Assembly: GCA_963797475.1 (NCBI GenBank)
Contig: CAWCPR010000001.1
Location: forward strand, 2,728,001 to 2,792,000
Reading direction: 5' to 3'
DNA length: 64,000 nt
Source of the DNA: CAWCPR01 sp963797475
GTDB taxonomy: Bacteria; Chloroflexota; Anaerolineae; Anaerolineales; UBA4823
Position 1 is the stretch's first letter. Each line of letters starts with the position of its first letter. Below the pieces are notes generated by a model. It was not told the origin of the DNA. It did no database searches and saw only the letters and a list, made by a program, of their open reading frames with translations. Positions 1 through 7,944 of this stretch are shown here, piece after piece. The position numbers and the translations under genes are program-made.

Positions 1-1
1 C

Positions 2-1135
2 GGGCACGCCTACGTTGGCGAGAAGGGTGAGGGCAGCCCTTACCCTGGGCCAATCGGCTCAATTGTTTCGCCGGCCCTGTTTGGGCAGGCTGAATTCGGC
101 CAACTGGCGCGCGCCTCCAGCCTGTGTGGGGCTTGCAAAGAGGCCTGCCCGGTCGACATCGATCTACCCAGGCTGTTGTTGCGTGTGCGCGCCGGCGGGG
201 TCGAGATGAATGCCCCGCAGCCATCCCGCAGCGTACCGCCCGCCCTGGCTGCCGCCCTGCGTGTTTATGCCTGGTTTATCGCTGCACCCGGGCGCTTTAC
301 CTTTGCGCAGTGGGCGGCGGGCTTTTTCGGGCGGCTGGCGGCGCCCTTTTCTCAATGGCTGCGCCTGCCGGCTTTCACCGGATGGGGCTACAGCCGCGAC
401 TTCCCGCGGCCGGCAGCCCGCACTTTCCGCACCCGTTGGGAGAAAGGCGAGATCGGAGCCGCCTCCAGCCAGCCTGCGCCTGTCCAGGCGCAGCCCGAGC
501 CCTCGCCGGATGGGAAGCCGCATAAGGGCGCCTTGCAGGCGGGCGCCTTGCAATCGGAGGCTTTGCGGGCAAGCGCTTTACGTGCGCCAACTGTTGAAAC
601 GGAGGCCCTGGTGGAAAGGTTTGCCGAAGAGCTGCGCCTCCTGGGAGGTAGTTTCGAGCGCTGCCAGGTCGAGGCGCTGGCGGGCCGTCTGCTGGCTTTC
701 TTGCAGGAACGGCAGGTCGAGACGATCCAGACCTGGGAGCCCAGCCAGCTTCCGGATGGCCTGCTGGAAGCGCTGCAGCAGGCCGGCATCCGGGTGTCCA
801 GCCAACCCGACCCCGAGGTGCGGGTGGGACTGACCGGCGCGCCGGCCGCCCTGGCCGATACCGGCTCCCTGGTCCTGCCCGCCGGCCCTGGGCGCCCGCT
901 CTCCATCTCTCTGCTGCCCGAGGTGCATATTGCCCTGCTGCGTCCTGAGGCGATTTACCCCAGCCTGGCGCAGTCCTTCGAGGATCCGGCATTTGCCGGC
1001 CTGCGCCAGCCGGACGGAGCCAGCTCGGTGGTGCTGGTGACCGGGCCATCTCGCACGGCCGATATCGAGATGACCTTGACGATCGGCGTGCACGGGCCAG
1101 GCGAAGTGCAGGTGTTTTGCGTGGATGGTTGGTGA
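2..1135 (+). CDS. LutB-type Fe-S protein fused to a LUD (LutC-like) domain, 5' partial
   Basis: The frame is open from the window edge, so the N-terminus is missing. The first residues match the end of LutB-family proteins: a GHAYxxxYPGPIGS-like stretch, then a ferredoxin-like cysteine cluster CGACKEACP (nt 125-151) followed by VDIDLP. The middle is a hydrophobic and then low-complexity Ala/Gln/Pro linker. The last 170 residues read like the LUD domain of LutC (ADTGSLVLP, SxSLLPEVHIAL, VLVTGPSRTADIEMTLTIGVHGP). LutABC oxidises L-lactate to pyruvate in the cytoplasm. Here the B and C functions appear fused in one chain, which is an inference from one continuous frame. A LutA-like subunit is expected just upstream, outside the window. 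The internal ATG codons at nt 176 and 206 fall inside the conserved LutB tail and are not the start. Confidence 0.85.
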   Translation, partial: GHAYVGEKGEGSPYPGPIGSIVSPALFGQAEFGQLARASSLCGACKEACPVDIDLPRLLLRVRAGGVEMNAPQPSRSVPPALAAALRVYAWFIAAPGRFTFAQWAAGFFGRLAAPFSQWLRLPAFTGWGYSRDFPRPAARTFRTRWEKGEIGAASSQPAPVQAQPEPSPDGKPHKGALQAGALQSEALRASALRAPTVETEALVERFAEELRLLGGSFERCQVEALAGRLLAFLQERQVETIQTWEPSQLPDGLLEALQQAGIRVSSQPDPEVRVGLTGAPAALADTGSLVLPAGPGRPLSISLLPEVHIALLRPEAIYPSLAQSFEDPAFAGLRQPDGASSVVLVTGPSRTADIEMTLTIGVHGPGEVQVFCVDGW

Positions 1136-1161
1136 TAGCGGCGAGAGGGATTGGCCACCGG

Positions 1162-1272
1162 CCTGGTCTACGCCGCCTGGCCCGATCTACGCCGCCCGGC
1201 CTGATCTACGCCGCCCGGCCTGGTCTACGCCGCCCGGCCTGGTCTACGCCGCCCGGCCCGATCTGCGCCGCA
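1162..1272. repeat. 19-bp tandem repeat, about 5.8 copies
   Basis: Head-to-tail units of the form CCTGGTCTACGCCGCCCGG begin at 1162, 1181, 1200, 1219, 1238 and 1257 (the last partial), with a few C/T and G/A changes between units. It lies between the convergent ends of the LUD gene and a small membrane-protein gene. The array has no spacers, so it is not CRISPR. It is probably a slippage-prone minisatellite with no assigned function. Confidence 0.9.
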
Positions 1273-1276
1273 GTAT

Positions 1277-1624
1277 TTAGCTTTGCCTGCGAATCAAAAC
1301 CATCGAAGTGAGCATGACGACTATGATCAGGGTCAGCGCAAAAGGCCAGCAGAAACCGCTGCTGGCCGGCCTTTCTCCTGTGATCACCAGCGGCAGGGTC
1401 GCCATGGGATAAAAAGGTGAAGTAGGTGAAGGCAGCGCCAGAAAGAAGGTCGGCGTGACGGTCGGGATGACCGTAGCTGTGCCTATAGAAGGGACGCCGC
1501 CGTCTGCCAGACCGGATTGGGATGACCCGAATCCCAAAAAGGCCAGTCCAGCCAGCAAGGCGAAAAATATCGCCAGCCAATGCCCCGGTCGCATGCGTCC
1601 TTTATGGGGGACCTTGGGTCTCAT
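1277..1624 (-). CDS. small membrane protein with Thr/Pro-rich ectodomain
   Basis: The product is 115 residues. Residues 13-30 form a hydrophobic N-terminal segment (signal or TM). A Thr/Pro/Ser-rich extracytoplasmic stretch follows, and a C-terminal hydrophobic segment ends with RRQS. Two membrane passes are therefore plausible. The start at 1624 has a purine-rich GGAAGAGAGAAG upstream; an alternative ATG lies 10 codons in. I recognise no family. The gene converges on the LUD gene across the 19-bp repeat array. The coding call rests on its length, its membrane-protein pattern and a plausible ribosome site. Confidence 0.55.
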   Translation of the reverse strand: MRPKVPHKGRMRPGHWLAIFFALLAGLAFLGFGSSQSGLADGGVPSIGTATVIPTVTPTFFLALPSPTSPFYPMATLPLVITGERPASSGFCWPFALTLIIVVMLTSMVLIRRQS

Positions 1625-1781
1625 TTGAACTTCTCTCTTCCAGGGACAATAACCGATCCCTGGGTTTATTTTACCTTCCCTTTCTGGATTGTGCTATCCT
1701 GTGGGTTCGAAAGGTTATAATTGAGCGAAAGTAAAAATTTGGGGCCTGGTTGAAGATTTGTGGCCCTTCGGATGGACATGG

Positions 1782-2853
1782 ATGAAACTAGGGATCATAG
1801 GACTGCCCCAATCCGGAAAAACGACGATTTTTAACGCCTTGACGCGCGGCGACCAGCCTACGTCGATGAGCGGCGGCAGGTTTGACGTGCATACCGCCGT
1901 GGTGGATGTGCCCGATTCGCGCGTCGATCGCCTGAGCGAGTTGTTCCACCCGGAAAAGACGATTTACGCCAAAGTGACTTACGCAGACATTGCCGGGTTG
2001 GAGGGGGGCGCCAGCAAGACCGGTATCTCGGGCGCCTTGCTCAACCAGCTTTCTCAAATGGACGGCTTCGTTCACGTCGTACGCTGCTTCGAAGATGCAA
2101 ATGTCCCCCACCCGGCGGGAAGCGTAGACCCTCGAGCGCGATGTCGACGCCATGGACAGTGAGCTGTTAATCAATGATCTGATCGCCGTCGAGCGCAAAA
2201 TGGAGCGTTTAAACGACGAGCGCCGCAAGGGCGGCGGGCGGGATCGTGCCTTGATTGAACGGGAGATTGCCCTGTTCGAGAAATTAAACCGCGCCCTTTC
2301 CGACGAAGAGCCGCTGCGCGCCCTGGACCTCAGTGCGGAGGAGGAAAAGACCCTCTCGGGTTTTGGCTTCCTGACGCGTAAGCCGGTGCTGGCGATATTG
2401 AATTTGTCCGAAGGGCAGCCGGCGCCTGATCTGAAACACAGGCACCAGAAAAGCGCGCGGGTGGGCCTGCAGGGGAAGCTCGAGATGGAAATTGTCCAGC
2501 TCCCGCCCGAGGAAGCCGAGATTTTCATGGCAGAATATGGCATTGAAGAGCTCGGCTTGCAGCGCGTCATTCGCCTTTCTTACGATTTGTTGGGACTGCA
2601 ATCCTTCTTCACCGTCGGACCCGATGAAGTGCGCGCCTGGACGGTGCGGTGCGGCGCTACGGCTGTTGAAGCAGCCGGGGCTATCCATACCGATCTGCAG
2701 AAAGGCTTTATCCGCGCTGAGGTGATCGGTTACGACGAGCTGCTATCCCTGGGAGGCCTGAATGAAGCCCGCTCGAAGGGAAGGCTGCGCCTGGAAGGGA
2801 AAGATTACCTCGTCCAGGATGGCGAGATCGTCCATATTCGCTTCAATATTTGA
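1782..2853 (+). CDS. ychF: YchF/OLA1-type GTPase/ATPase, single-base frameshift
   Basis: The N-terminal part begins MKLGIIGLPQSGKTTIFNAL, with a P-loop at residues 7-15 (GLPQSGKTT). It continues with the switch-like YADIAGL and then VHVVRCFEDANVPHP, typical of YchF. After GSVDP (about nt 2130) the frame is lost. The next frame resumes with ERDVDAMDSELLINDL and runs through the helical and TGS-like C-terminal domain to FNI. Adding one C to the CCC at 2129-2131 would give a continuous protein of about 357 residues, the normal family length. This is either a recent mutation or a sequencing error; I favour error because YchF is highly conserved. A TTG at 1758 gives an eight-codon longer form, but ATG 1782 fits the family start. 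The stop is 6 bases before the methyltransferase ATG. Confidence 0.85.
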
Positions 2854-2858
2854 GGGGA

Positions 2859-3965
2859 ATGTCTCGAAAATTGGCTCCCTTACCGCTGGATCAAATCTTA
2901 CCTGGTGATTGCGTCGAAATCCTGGCTACCTTGCCGGCCGAGTCGGTGGATTTAATCTTCGCCGATCCGCCTTACAACCTGCAGTTACGCCAGGACCTTT
3001 GGCGGCCAAACCTCACCAAAGTCGACGCGGTTGACGATGCCTGGGATCAATTTTCTGATTTTCAGGCGTACGACCAGTTTACCCGCTCCTGGCTGCAAGC
3101 CTGCCGGCGCGTCCTTAAGCGCAGCGGTACGTTGTGGGTGATCGGCACCTATCACAACATCTACCGGGTGGGGGCTATTTTACAGGACATGAAATTTTGG
3201 ATCTTGAACGATCTGGTGTGGGTCAAGCATAATCCAATGCCGAATTTCCGCGGGGTGCGCTTCACGAACGCTCAGGAGACTTTGATCTGGGCGCAGAAAG
3301 AGCCTGGCGCCTCCTACACATTTAACCACCAGGCGATGAAGGCGATCAACGATGGCTTGCAGATGCGCAGTGACTGGTACCTGCCGATCTGTTCCGGTCG
3401 TGAACGCTTGCGAAAAGATGGTGAGAAGTTGCACTCCGCGCAAAAGCCCGAAGCCCTGTTGTACCGGGTCATTTCGGCCAGCTCCAACCCGGGCGACGTG
3501 GTCCTGGACCCATTCTTTGGCACCGGGACGACAGGCGTAGTCGCCCGGCGCCTGCACCGGCGCTGGATTGGCATCGAGCGCGAACCAGGCTATATTGAGC
3601 TCGCCCGCCAGCGCATCGAGAACACACCCAGGGAGCCTTATTCCGAGGCTGTTTTCTCTACTCCCAATCCGCGCAAGAGCCCTCGCGTTCCGTTTGGGCG
3701 GCTGTTGGAGTATGCTTTGATCGAGCCGGGCCAGGTTCTTTATTTTGGGGGAGACGGAGAAGGCCAGGCGCTCGTTCTGGCGGACGGCGCCATCGAGTAT
3801 AATGGGCAGCGCGGTTCGATCCACCAGATCGCCAGGCTTTTACGCCAGGCGCCTTGCAATGGTTGGGAGCTGTGGTATTACCAGGACCGCGAGACGGGGG
3901 AGCGCCGGCCAATCGATCACCTGCGCCAGTTATTCCGCGAACAATACCTTGATCCGCCGGAATGA
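2859..3965 (+). CDS. orphan N6-adenine DNA methyltransferase, CcrM/HinfI type
   Basis: Beta-class organisation is visible. Catalytic motif IV DPPYNLQL is at residues 36-43, the target-recognition region is in the middle, and the SAM-binding motif (VLDPFFGTGTTG) is at about 215-226, after HSAQKPEALLYR. The C-terminal 90 residues (from about 280) resemble the RAMA extension found in CcrM and M.HinfI relatives, which methylate GANTC. That specificity is inferred from architecture only. No restriction endonuclease is next to it, so it is probably a solitary regulatory or cell-cycle methylase. The ATG at 2859 gives the usual short lead to LPGDC. A TTG at 2850 overlapping the ychF stop is the alternative and suggests translational coupling. 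Confidence 0.88.
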   Translation: MSRKLAPLPLDQILPGDCVEILATLPAESVDLIFADPPYNLQLRQDLWRPNLTKVDAVDDAWDQFSDFQAYDQFTRSWLQACRRVLKRSGTLWVIGTYHNIYRVGAILQDMKFWILNDLVWVKHNPMPNFRGVRFTNAQETLIWAQKEPGASYTFNHQAMKAINDGLQMRSDWYLPICSGRERLRKDGEKLHSAQKPEALLYRVISASSNPGDVVLDPFFGTGTTGVVARRLHRRWIGIEREPGYIELARQRIENTPREPYSEAVFSTPNPRKSPRVPFGRLLEYALIEPGQVLYFGGDGEGQALVLADGAIEYNGQRGSIHQIARLLRQAPCNGWELWYYQDRETGERRPIDHLRQLFREQYLDPPE

Positions 3966-3993
3966 GCGCGCATCCACTCCTGGAGAGTAAAAA

Positions 3994-5790
3994 TTGAGCA
4001 CAATTTCAACCTTCACACAATCACGTTGGGATTTATCAGACTTATATCCCTCTCAGGACGATCCGCAGCTTCAGGCGGATTTTGCCCAAATCGAGACCCT
4101 GGTGGGCGAGTTTGAGCGATACCGGCCCCGGTTGGGCGGGGAGATAACCCCGGACGATTTCATGCAGGTGATCTCGAACCTTGAGCAGATCAACCTGCTG
4201 GCTTACCGGATCTATGGCTTTTCGAGTTTGCGTTTCGCCGCTGATACCCAGGATCAGGCCGCGCAAGCCTTATTGGCCCGCGTCGAACAGTTTTTAGCCA
4301 GCATGGAGAATCGCACCCTTTTCTTCAGCCTGTGGTGGAAGGGCCTGGATTACGAGACTGCTGAGCGGCTGATGGCTGGCAGCGGGGATTATCAATACTG
4401 GCTGCAGGAGATGCGCAACTTTAAGGAGCACACCCTCTCTGAGCCTGAAGAAAAGATCATCAATATTAAGAATGTCACTGGCGCGAACGCGCTAAACAAT
4501 CTATACGATTTGATGACCAGCCGCTACACCTTTCATTTAACGGTGGATGGCGAAATACGCGATCTTACACGCGGCGAGATCATGGTTTACGCCCGCCATC
4601 ACGATCCGGATCTGCGCGCCGCAGCTTACCAGGAGCTTTACCGGGTTTATGGACAGGAAGGGCCTAACCTGGCCTACATCTACCAGACCCAGGTGCGCGA
4701 TTGGCGCAACGAACAAGTGGATTTGCGCCGCTTCAACTCCCCCATCGCCGCCCGTAACCTGCTCAACGATATCCCCGATGAAGTGACGGACACCCTGTTA
4801 GAGGTTTGCCAGAACAACGCTGTGCTGTTCCAACGGTTTTTCCGCATAAAAGCGGGTATGTTGGGCCTGGAGCGCTTGCGAAGGTATGATATCTACGCCC
4901 CGGTTGCCAGGGCCGACAAAACGTATTCTTTTGGGGATGCGGCCGAGATGGTTTTGGATTCGTTCAAAATGTTCGATCCCCGTTTCGCCGGCCTGGCGCG
5001 GCAGGTCTTTGAAGCCGGTCATATTGACAGCCAGGTGCGTAAAGGCAAGCGGGATGGCGCGTTCTGCATGTCGGTGACGCCAGACCTCACGCCCTGGGTG
5101 CTGGTGAATTTCCAGGGGCGTCCGGATGATGTGGCGACCATGGCCCACGAGCTGGGCCATGCCGTGCATTCCATGCTGTCTGCCCACCACAAAATATTTA
5201 CTTACCATCCCTCATTGCCCCTGGCTGAGACGGCCTCAACTTTCGGCGAGATGGCCCTGGTCGATTACTTATTGTCCCGGGAGAGCGATGAAGCCGTGCG
5301 CCGCGACTTGCTCTTCCGGCAGGTGGACGGCGCGTATGCAACGATCATACGCCAGGCATTCTTTGCCCTCTTCGAGCGCCAGGCCCACGAAATGATCCAT
5401 GCAGGGGCCTCTACGGACGATCTTTCCGCTGCCTATATGGATAACTTAAAAGGCCAGTTTGGCGATGCGATCCAGGTGAGCGATGAGTTCCGCTGGGAAT
5501 GGATCTCGATCCCGCATATTTACCAGGTGCCGTTTTACGTTTACGCCTACGCTTTCGGGCAGCTGCTGGTGCTGTCGCTTTACCAGCAGTATAAAGAAGA
5601 AGGGGCGGCTTTTAAGCCGCGCTACTGGGATATTCTCTCAGCCGGAGGTTCAGACGCGCCGGTGAAGGTCCTTTCTGCAGCCGGGATCGACATTTATAGC
5701 GCCGAATTCTGGCAAGGCGGATTTGATGTCATCGCCGGCATGTTGGATCAACTGGCCGCGGCCGCCCGTTCGTCCAAGCAAGACATGTAA
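3994..5790 (+). CDS. pepF: oligoendopeptidase F (M3B zinc metallopeptidase)
   Basis: The product has 598 residues, the normal PepF length. The zinc-binding HELGH is at residues 385-389 within MAHELGHAVHSM. The downstream glutamate ligand lies in ETASTFGEMA around 410. The Tyr/His substrate-side region near the C-terminus (ISIPHIYQVPFYVYAYAFG) is also present. The enzyme hydrolyses short peptides in the cytoplasm. The start is TTG at 3994 with GGAGAG at 3982-3987 well placed. The gene follows the methyltransferase by 28 bases and could be co-transcribed with it. Confidence 0.95.
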   Translation: MSTISTFTQSRWDLSDLYPSQDDPQLQADFAQIETLVGEFERYRPRLGGEITPDDFMQVISNLEQINLLAYRIYGFSSLRFAADTQDQAAQALLARVEQFLASMENRTLFFSLWWKGLDYETAERLMAGSGDYQYWLQEMRNFKEHTLSEPEEKIINIKNVTGANALNNLYDLMTSRYTFHLTVDGEIRDLTRGEIMVYARHHDPDLRAAAYQELYRVYGQEGPNLAYIYQTQVRDWRNEQVDLRRFNSPIAARNLLNDIPDEVTDTLLEVCQNNAVLFQRFFRIKAGMLGLERLRRYDIYAPVARADKTYSFGDAAEMVLDSFKMFDPRFAGLARQVFEAGHIDSQVRKGKRDGAFCMSVTPDLTPWVLVNFQGRPDDVATMAHELGHAVHSMLSAHHKIFTYHPSLPLAETASTFGEMALVDYLLSRESDEAVRRDLLFRQVDGAYATIIRQAFFALFERQAHEMIHAGASTDDLSAAYMDNLKGQFGDAIQVSDEFRWEWISIPHIYQVPFYVYAYAFGQLLVLSLYQQYKEEGAAFKPRYWDILSAGGSDAPVKVLSAAGIDIYSAEFWQGGFDVIAGMLDQLAAAARSSKQDM

Positions 5791-5809
5791 TATTAATTGA
5801 AATGTATAC

Positions 5810-5825
5810 ATATATTGCAATATAT
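5810..5825. promoter_or_regulatory. AT-rich palindrome upstream of the DhaL-like gene
   Basis: The sequence ATATATTGCAATATAT is a perfect 16-bp palindrome in the short gap between pepF and the next gene. It could be an operator or simply promoter-type AT-rich DNA. The downstream gene has GGGAAGGA before its ATG. No regulator can be assigned. Confidence 0.3.
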
Positions 5826-5848
5826 TATGAATAATAGGGAAGGATACG

Positions 5849-6538
5849 ATGCTCCCTGCTAGCCTGCCCCGGCTTTTCGAGTTTGTCTCGCAGGCAATGC
5901 AGCAGAACCAGGAGGCTCTCAACCAGGCGGATACCTGGAACGGGAACCATGGCGATCACATGCTAGAGATTTTTCAGATCGCAGCCCAGGCTGCCAGCCA
6001 GGATCCAGCCGGCGACCTGGCGGGAGCCATGTTTTTCGCCAGCCAGGAGCTGCGCCGAAACCCAAACAACGGTTCGGCTCAGGTTTACGCGCATGGATTG
6101 AACCAATTTGCACGCCAGTTCGAAAAGTTCGCGATTACTTTGGAGATGCTCGTCGCTTACGTACAGAGCGTGTTGAAAGAAAAGAATGGCGCTCCGGGCG
6201 GACTTGAGGCGCAAACGAAGGACGGCGATCCTGGGAGCGCGCAGGTGTTAAAAGCGCTGCTCGCCGGCCTGGCGGGTTGGCAGCAGTCCGAAAGCGACGA
6301 GCCCGATTCGGATGCCGCAAAGAACCCAATGGATTTAGGCTACATTTTTGAATTGGGGATGTCTTACTTGCAAGCTAAACAGCGCGGCGGCAGCAAAAGT
6401 GAGATTCTGGCGGACGCGGCCGTTTCTGTAAGCCCTTTAAGCCGTGTTCCCTATCGCTACCAATCTGGAAAACTGGCCGTACAGGCCTTTCTACAGGCGA
6501 TGAACCAGTCCGCTGGAGACTTGCAAAGCTTTGGATAA
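5849..6538 (+). CDS. uncharacterised protein, possibly divergent DhaL/DAK2-like
   Basis: The product has 229 residues, is soluble and rich in helices. The stretch DTWNGNHGDHMLEIF (about residues 28-42) resembles the D-x-GDGDHG-x-N metal/ADP-binding segment of DhaL-type domains of dihydroxyacetone kinase, and the all-helical composition is compatible with that fold. The match is partial: the GDGD core reads GNHGD. An acidic linker of about 30 residues (around 130-160) splits two helical halves. I do not assign a function. ATG 5849 is preceded by GGGAAGGATACG, a good ribosome site. It is a single gene between pepF and the oppositely oriented ssb. Confidence 0.7.
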   Translation: MLPASLPRLFEFVSQAMQQNQEALNQADTWNGNHGDHMLEIFQIAAQAASQDPAGDLAGAMFFASQELRRNPNNGSAQVYAHGLNQFARQFEKFAITLEMLVAYVQSVLKEKNGAPGGLEAQTKDGDPGSAQVLKALLAGLAGWQQSESDEPDSDAAKNPMDLGYIFELGMSYLQAKQRGGSKSEILADAAVSVSPLSRVPYRYQSGKLAVQAFLQAMNQSAGDLQSFG

Positions 6539-6612
6539 GAGCTTACCCAGGATTCATAAGGAATGCACGGATCAGGGCGTCGCGATGCAAGCGGGTTACC
6601 GGGACGGCTGCG

Positions 6613-6999
6613 CTATTCTTCCTCGTACGCCTCTTCAGACGGCAGCGGTTCAGTCTCCTCGACCTCCATAGACCGGCGGTCCAGCATCTGCATTTGCGTA
6701 AGGACGACCTTGATGAAGGATCGCGTCTCTCCGCCCTGTTCATAGCGGTCTGTTCGCAAACGGCCTTCGAGGAAGACCAGGCTGCCCTTATGCAAGTATT
6801 CCTGGCAGATCTCACCCAGCCGGCCCCAGGCCTCGATGTTGAACCAATCGGTCGCCTCTTTGGTTTCACCCTCGCTGCTGCGCCAACGGCGATCTACAGC
6901 CACGCTGAAACTGGTAACTTTCTTCCCGCTGGGTGTGAAGCGCGTCTCTGGATCTTTGCCCAGGTTTCCAATCAACTGTACGCGGTTTAGAGCAGGCAT
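6613..6999 (-). CDS. ssb: single-stranded DNA-binding protein
   Basis: The product is 128 residues. The OB-fold opens with NRVQLIGNLGKDPETRFTPSG and contains the conserved DWFNIEAWGRLGEICQEYL and KGSLVFLEGRL stretches. The C-terminal tail is short and acidic (EETEPLPSEEAYEEE) but lacks the classical DDDIPF tip that recruits SSB partners. It coats ssDNA during replication and repair. AGGAGA sits just upstream of the ATG at 6999. It is monocistronic and not beside rpsF/rpsR, so it may be a secondary SSB. Confidence 0.95.
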   Translation of the reverse strand: MPALNRVQLIGNLGKDPETRFTPSGKKVTSFSVAVDRRWRSSEGETKEATDWFNIEAWGRLGEICQEYLHKGSLVFLEGRLRTDRYEQGGETRSFIKVVLTQMQMLDRRSMEVEETEPLPSEEAYEEE

Positions 7000-7217
7000 A
7001 GATTGTCTCCTAAAAATTGGGAGATGGCTTGAGAAAACGAATATATACAGTTTAGCGGAAGTTTTTTAATTGTCAAGTAAATCATTTCGCCATAATACTG
7101 GTTGCGTTCTACGCCATTCGCTGGTATTCTAGACCTCGGACAGGATAGGCTGCCTCAAGGGCTTTGAATGCCTCCGATCCTACCCAAGCAGGTGAAAACC
7201 CTGAACATTCAGAACAG

Positions 7218-7880
7218 ATGACAATGTATATCGCAATCGAAGGCGTAATCGGGGTCGGCAAAACCACCCTGGCTCGTATGCTTCACCAGGCTCTTCAAAC
7301 AAAGCTGCTTTTAGAAGTGTTTGAAGAGAATCCCTTTCTCTCCGATTTTTATTCCGATCGTGATCGTTACGCATTCCAAACCCAGATATTTTTCCTGCTC
7401 AGCCGCTACCACCAGCAGCGCAATGCAGTACCAGACTATCTGCGCCAGGGTGCGAGCCTGATCAGCGATTATACGTTTGAAAAGGACGCTTTATTCGCCC
7501 GCATCAACTTAAGCGGCGACGAGCTGGAAATGTATTACCGGGTTCATGAGGCCCTTGCCGAGAAAATCCCTCCCCCGGGCTTAATCGTTTACCTGCGCGC
7601 CGACACGGACCTCCTCATGCAGCGCATCGCCATGCGCGACCGTCCCTATGAACGGAATATGGAATGGGACTATATCAACGATTTAAACAAGGCGTATGAC
7701 GACTTCTTCGGCGACCACAGGCATCGCCGTTCGCCGGTGCTTGTAATCGACACGAATGCTTTAGACTATGTCCGAAAACCCGAGGATCTAAACCGGGTGG
7801 AGAATCGCGTTCGCCAGGCTTTGAAGTTGACCCCCTTCCAGCCAGAACTGCCCCTGGAAGAAGCCTTGGGGGAAGAATGA
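7218..7880 (+). CDS. deoxynucleoside kinase (dAK/dGK type)
   Basis: The P-loop GVIGVGKTT lies at residues 9-17, right after a strand MYIAIE. FEENPFLSDFY, the substrate-site glutamate region, and SDYTFEKDALFA, a DRS-like position, follow. The lid region RDRPYERNMEWDYI comes later. These features match the dNK family that phosphorylates deoxyadenosine or deoxyguanosine for salvage. ATG 7218 or 7224 fits the family start; an upstream TTG at 7164 would add 18 poorly conserved residues. No strong Shine-Dalgarno is visible at either start. The next gene begins 64 bases downstream on the same strand. Confidence 0.88.
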   Translation: MTMYIAIEGVIGVGKTTLARMLHQALQTKLLLEVFEENPFLSDFYSDRDRYAFQTQIFFLLSRYHQQRNAVPDYLRQGASLISDYTFEKDALFARINLSGDELEMYYRVHEALAEKIPPPGLIVYLRADTDLLMQRIAMRDRPYERNMEWDYINDLNKAYDDFFGDHRHRRSPVLVIDTNALDYVRKPEDLNRVENRVRQALKLTPFQPELPLEEALGEE

Positions 7881-7944
7881 CCTCGATAACTTGCCAGTGT
7901 TTTTCACCCAATGCCTCTTCTATAGTTCCCAGGGAGGTGTGATC

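Noticed and set aside
375..1093. Several 150-220-codon ORFs opposite the LUD gene
   Set aside because: High-GC antisense shadows with Arg/Pro/Ala-rich composition and no domain pattern.
1162..1272. CRISPR array
   Set aside because: The units are 19 bp and directly adjacent with no spacers.
1716..1721. TATAAT upstream of ychF as a promoter
   Set aside because: A good -10, but no -35-like hexamer stands at 16-18 bp, so I could not support it as a promoter.
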